Positions 14,198 through 14,284 of a stretch of 14,284 nucleotides of DNA are shown in pieces. The notes beneath the pieces are model-generated. The model was not told the DNA's origin, ran no database searches, and saw nothing but the letters and a program-made list of their open reading frames with translations. The position numbers and the translations under genes are program-made. Location of the stretch: assembly GCA_025399215.1 (NCBI GenBank), contig MU621483.1:1-14284 (forward strand), written 5' to 3'. Source of the stretch: Globomyces pollinis-pini (taxonomy: Eukaryota; Chytridiomycota; Chytridiomycetes; Rhizophydiales; Globomycetaceae). Every line of letters starts with the position of its first letter. Position 1 is the first letter of the stretch.

Positions 14198-14284
14198 TTA
14201 AACACTATCAGGAGCAAATGATGTGTATAATGGTCCAAATACTACTTCAACTTCACAATCACTGCGACTTCCAATCGATGGATG
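14198..14284 (-). CDS. Gene G: 3' end of a further SPRY membrane protein, cut by the window edge
   Basis: The last 28 codons and a TAA stop are present. They read as the end of the SPRY domain (HPSIGSRSDCEVEVVFGPLY.. to FAPDSV), in frame and without damage. The 3' flank is of the C/F type. Whether the rest of the gene is intact cannot be seen. The array therefore continues past the right edge. Confidence 0.8.
   Translation of the reverse strand, partial: HPSIGSRSDCEVEVVFGPLYTSFAPDSV

Overview
The window looks like nuclear DNA of a fungus, probably an early-diverging one such as a chytrid. The genes are AT-rich, mostly intronless and widely spaced. They carry eukaryotic AATAAA signals at or just after their stop codons, and there are no Shine-Dalgarno sites or operons. 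Five large proteins share a C-terminal SPRY domain of the Ssh4/Ear1 type, known from fungal membrane proteins. The assignment to fungi is inference from these families; the sequence itself does not prove a phylum.

The main content is a tandem, same-strand (minus) array of paralogous type I membrane-protein genes. I call them A (463-2208), B (3021-4721), C (5296-7047), D (9326-11146), E (11782-13476), a collapsed remnant F (13757-13946) and the 3' end of G (14198-14284, cut by the window edge). Each intact protein has a signal peptide, a 240-270 residue N-glycosylatable ectodomain, one transmembrane helix, a juxtamembrane region and a C-terminal SPRY domain predicted to be cytosolic. The cytosolic halves of A, B, C and E are nearly invariant. 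The ectodomains fall into three classes: A/B/E, C, and D. Two further relics lie between the genes: 5003-5203 from a C-class ectodomain, and 7240-7345 from a SPRY 3' end. The array is therefore a birth-and-death family with signs of gene conversion and ectodomain swapping.

Other genes are few. At the left edge, on the minus strand, is the 5' part of a probable HMG-box (MATA-HMG-like) gene whose frame is broken near a run of six G. Between C and D are two plus-strand genes: a retropepsin-fold protein (7714-8205) with the catalytic Asp replaced by Asn, and a TXNDC17/TRP14-like thioredoxin (8807-9208). Between D and E is a small unknown gene (11305-11532), divergent from D.

The intergenic DNA holds a conserved 5' module shared by E and F, a paired hairpin repeat upstream of the thioredoxin gene, a three-copy 25-nt repeat, and palindromes that look like fold-back template-switch scars. 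How the array works is inference. Paralogues with variable outside domains and one common inside domain would suit variable recognition or adhesion coupled to a shared cytosolic output.
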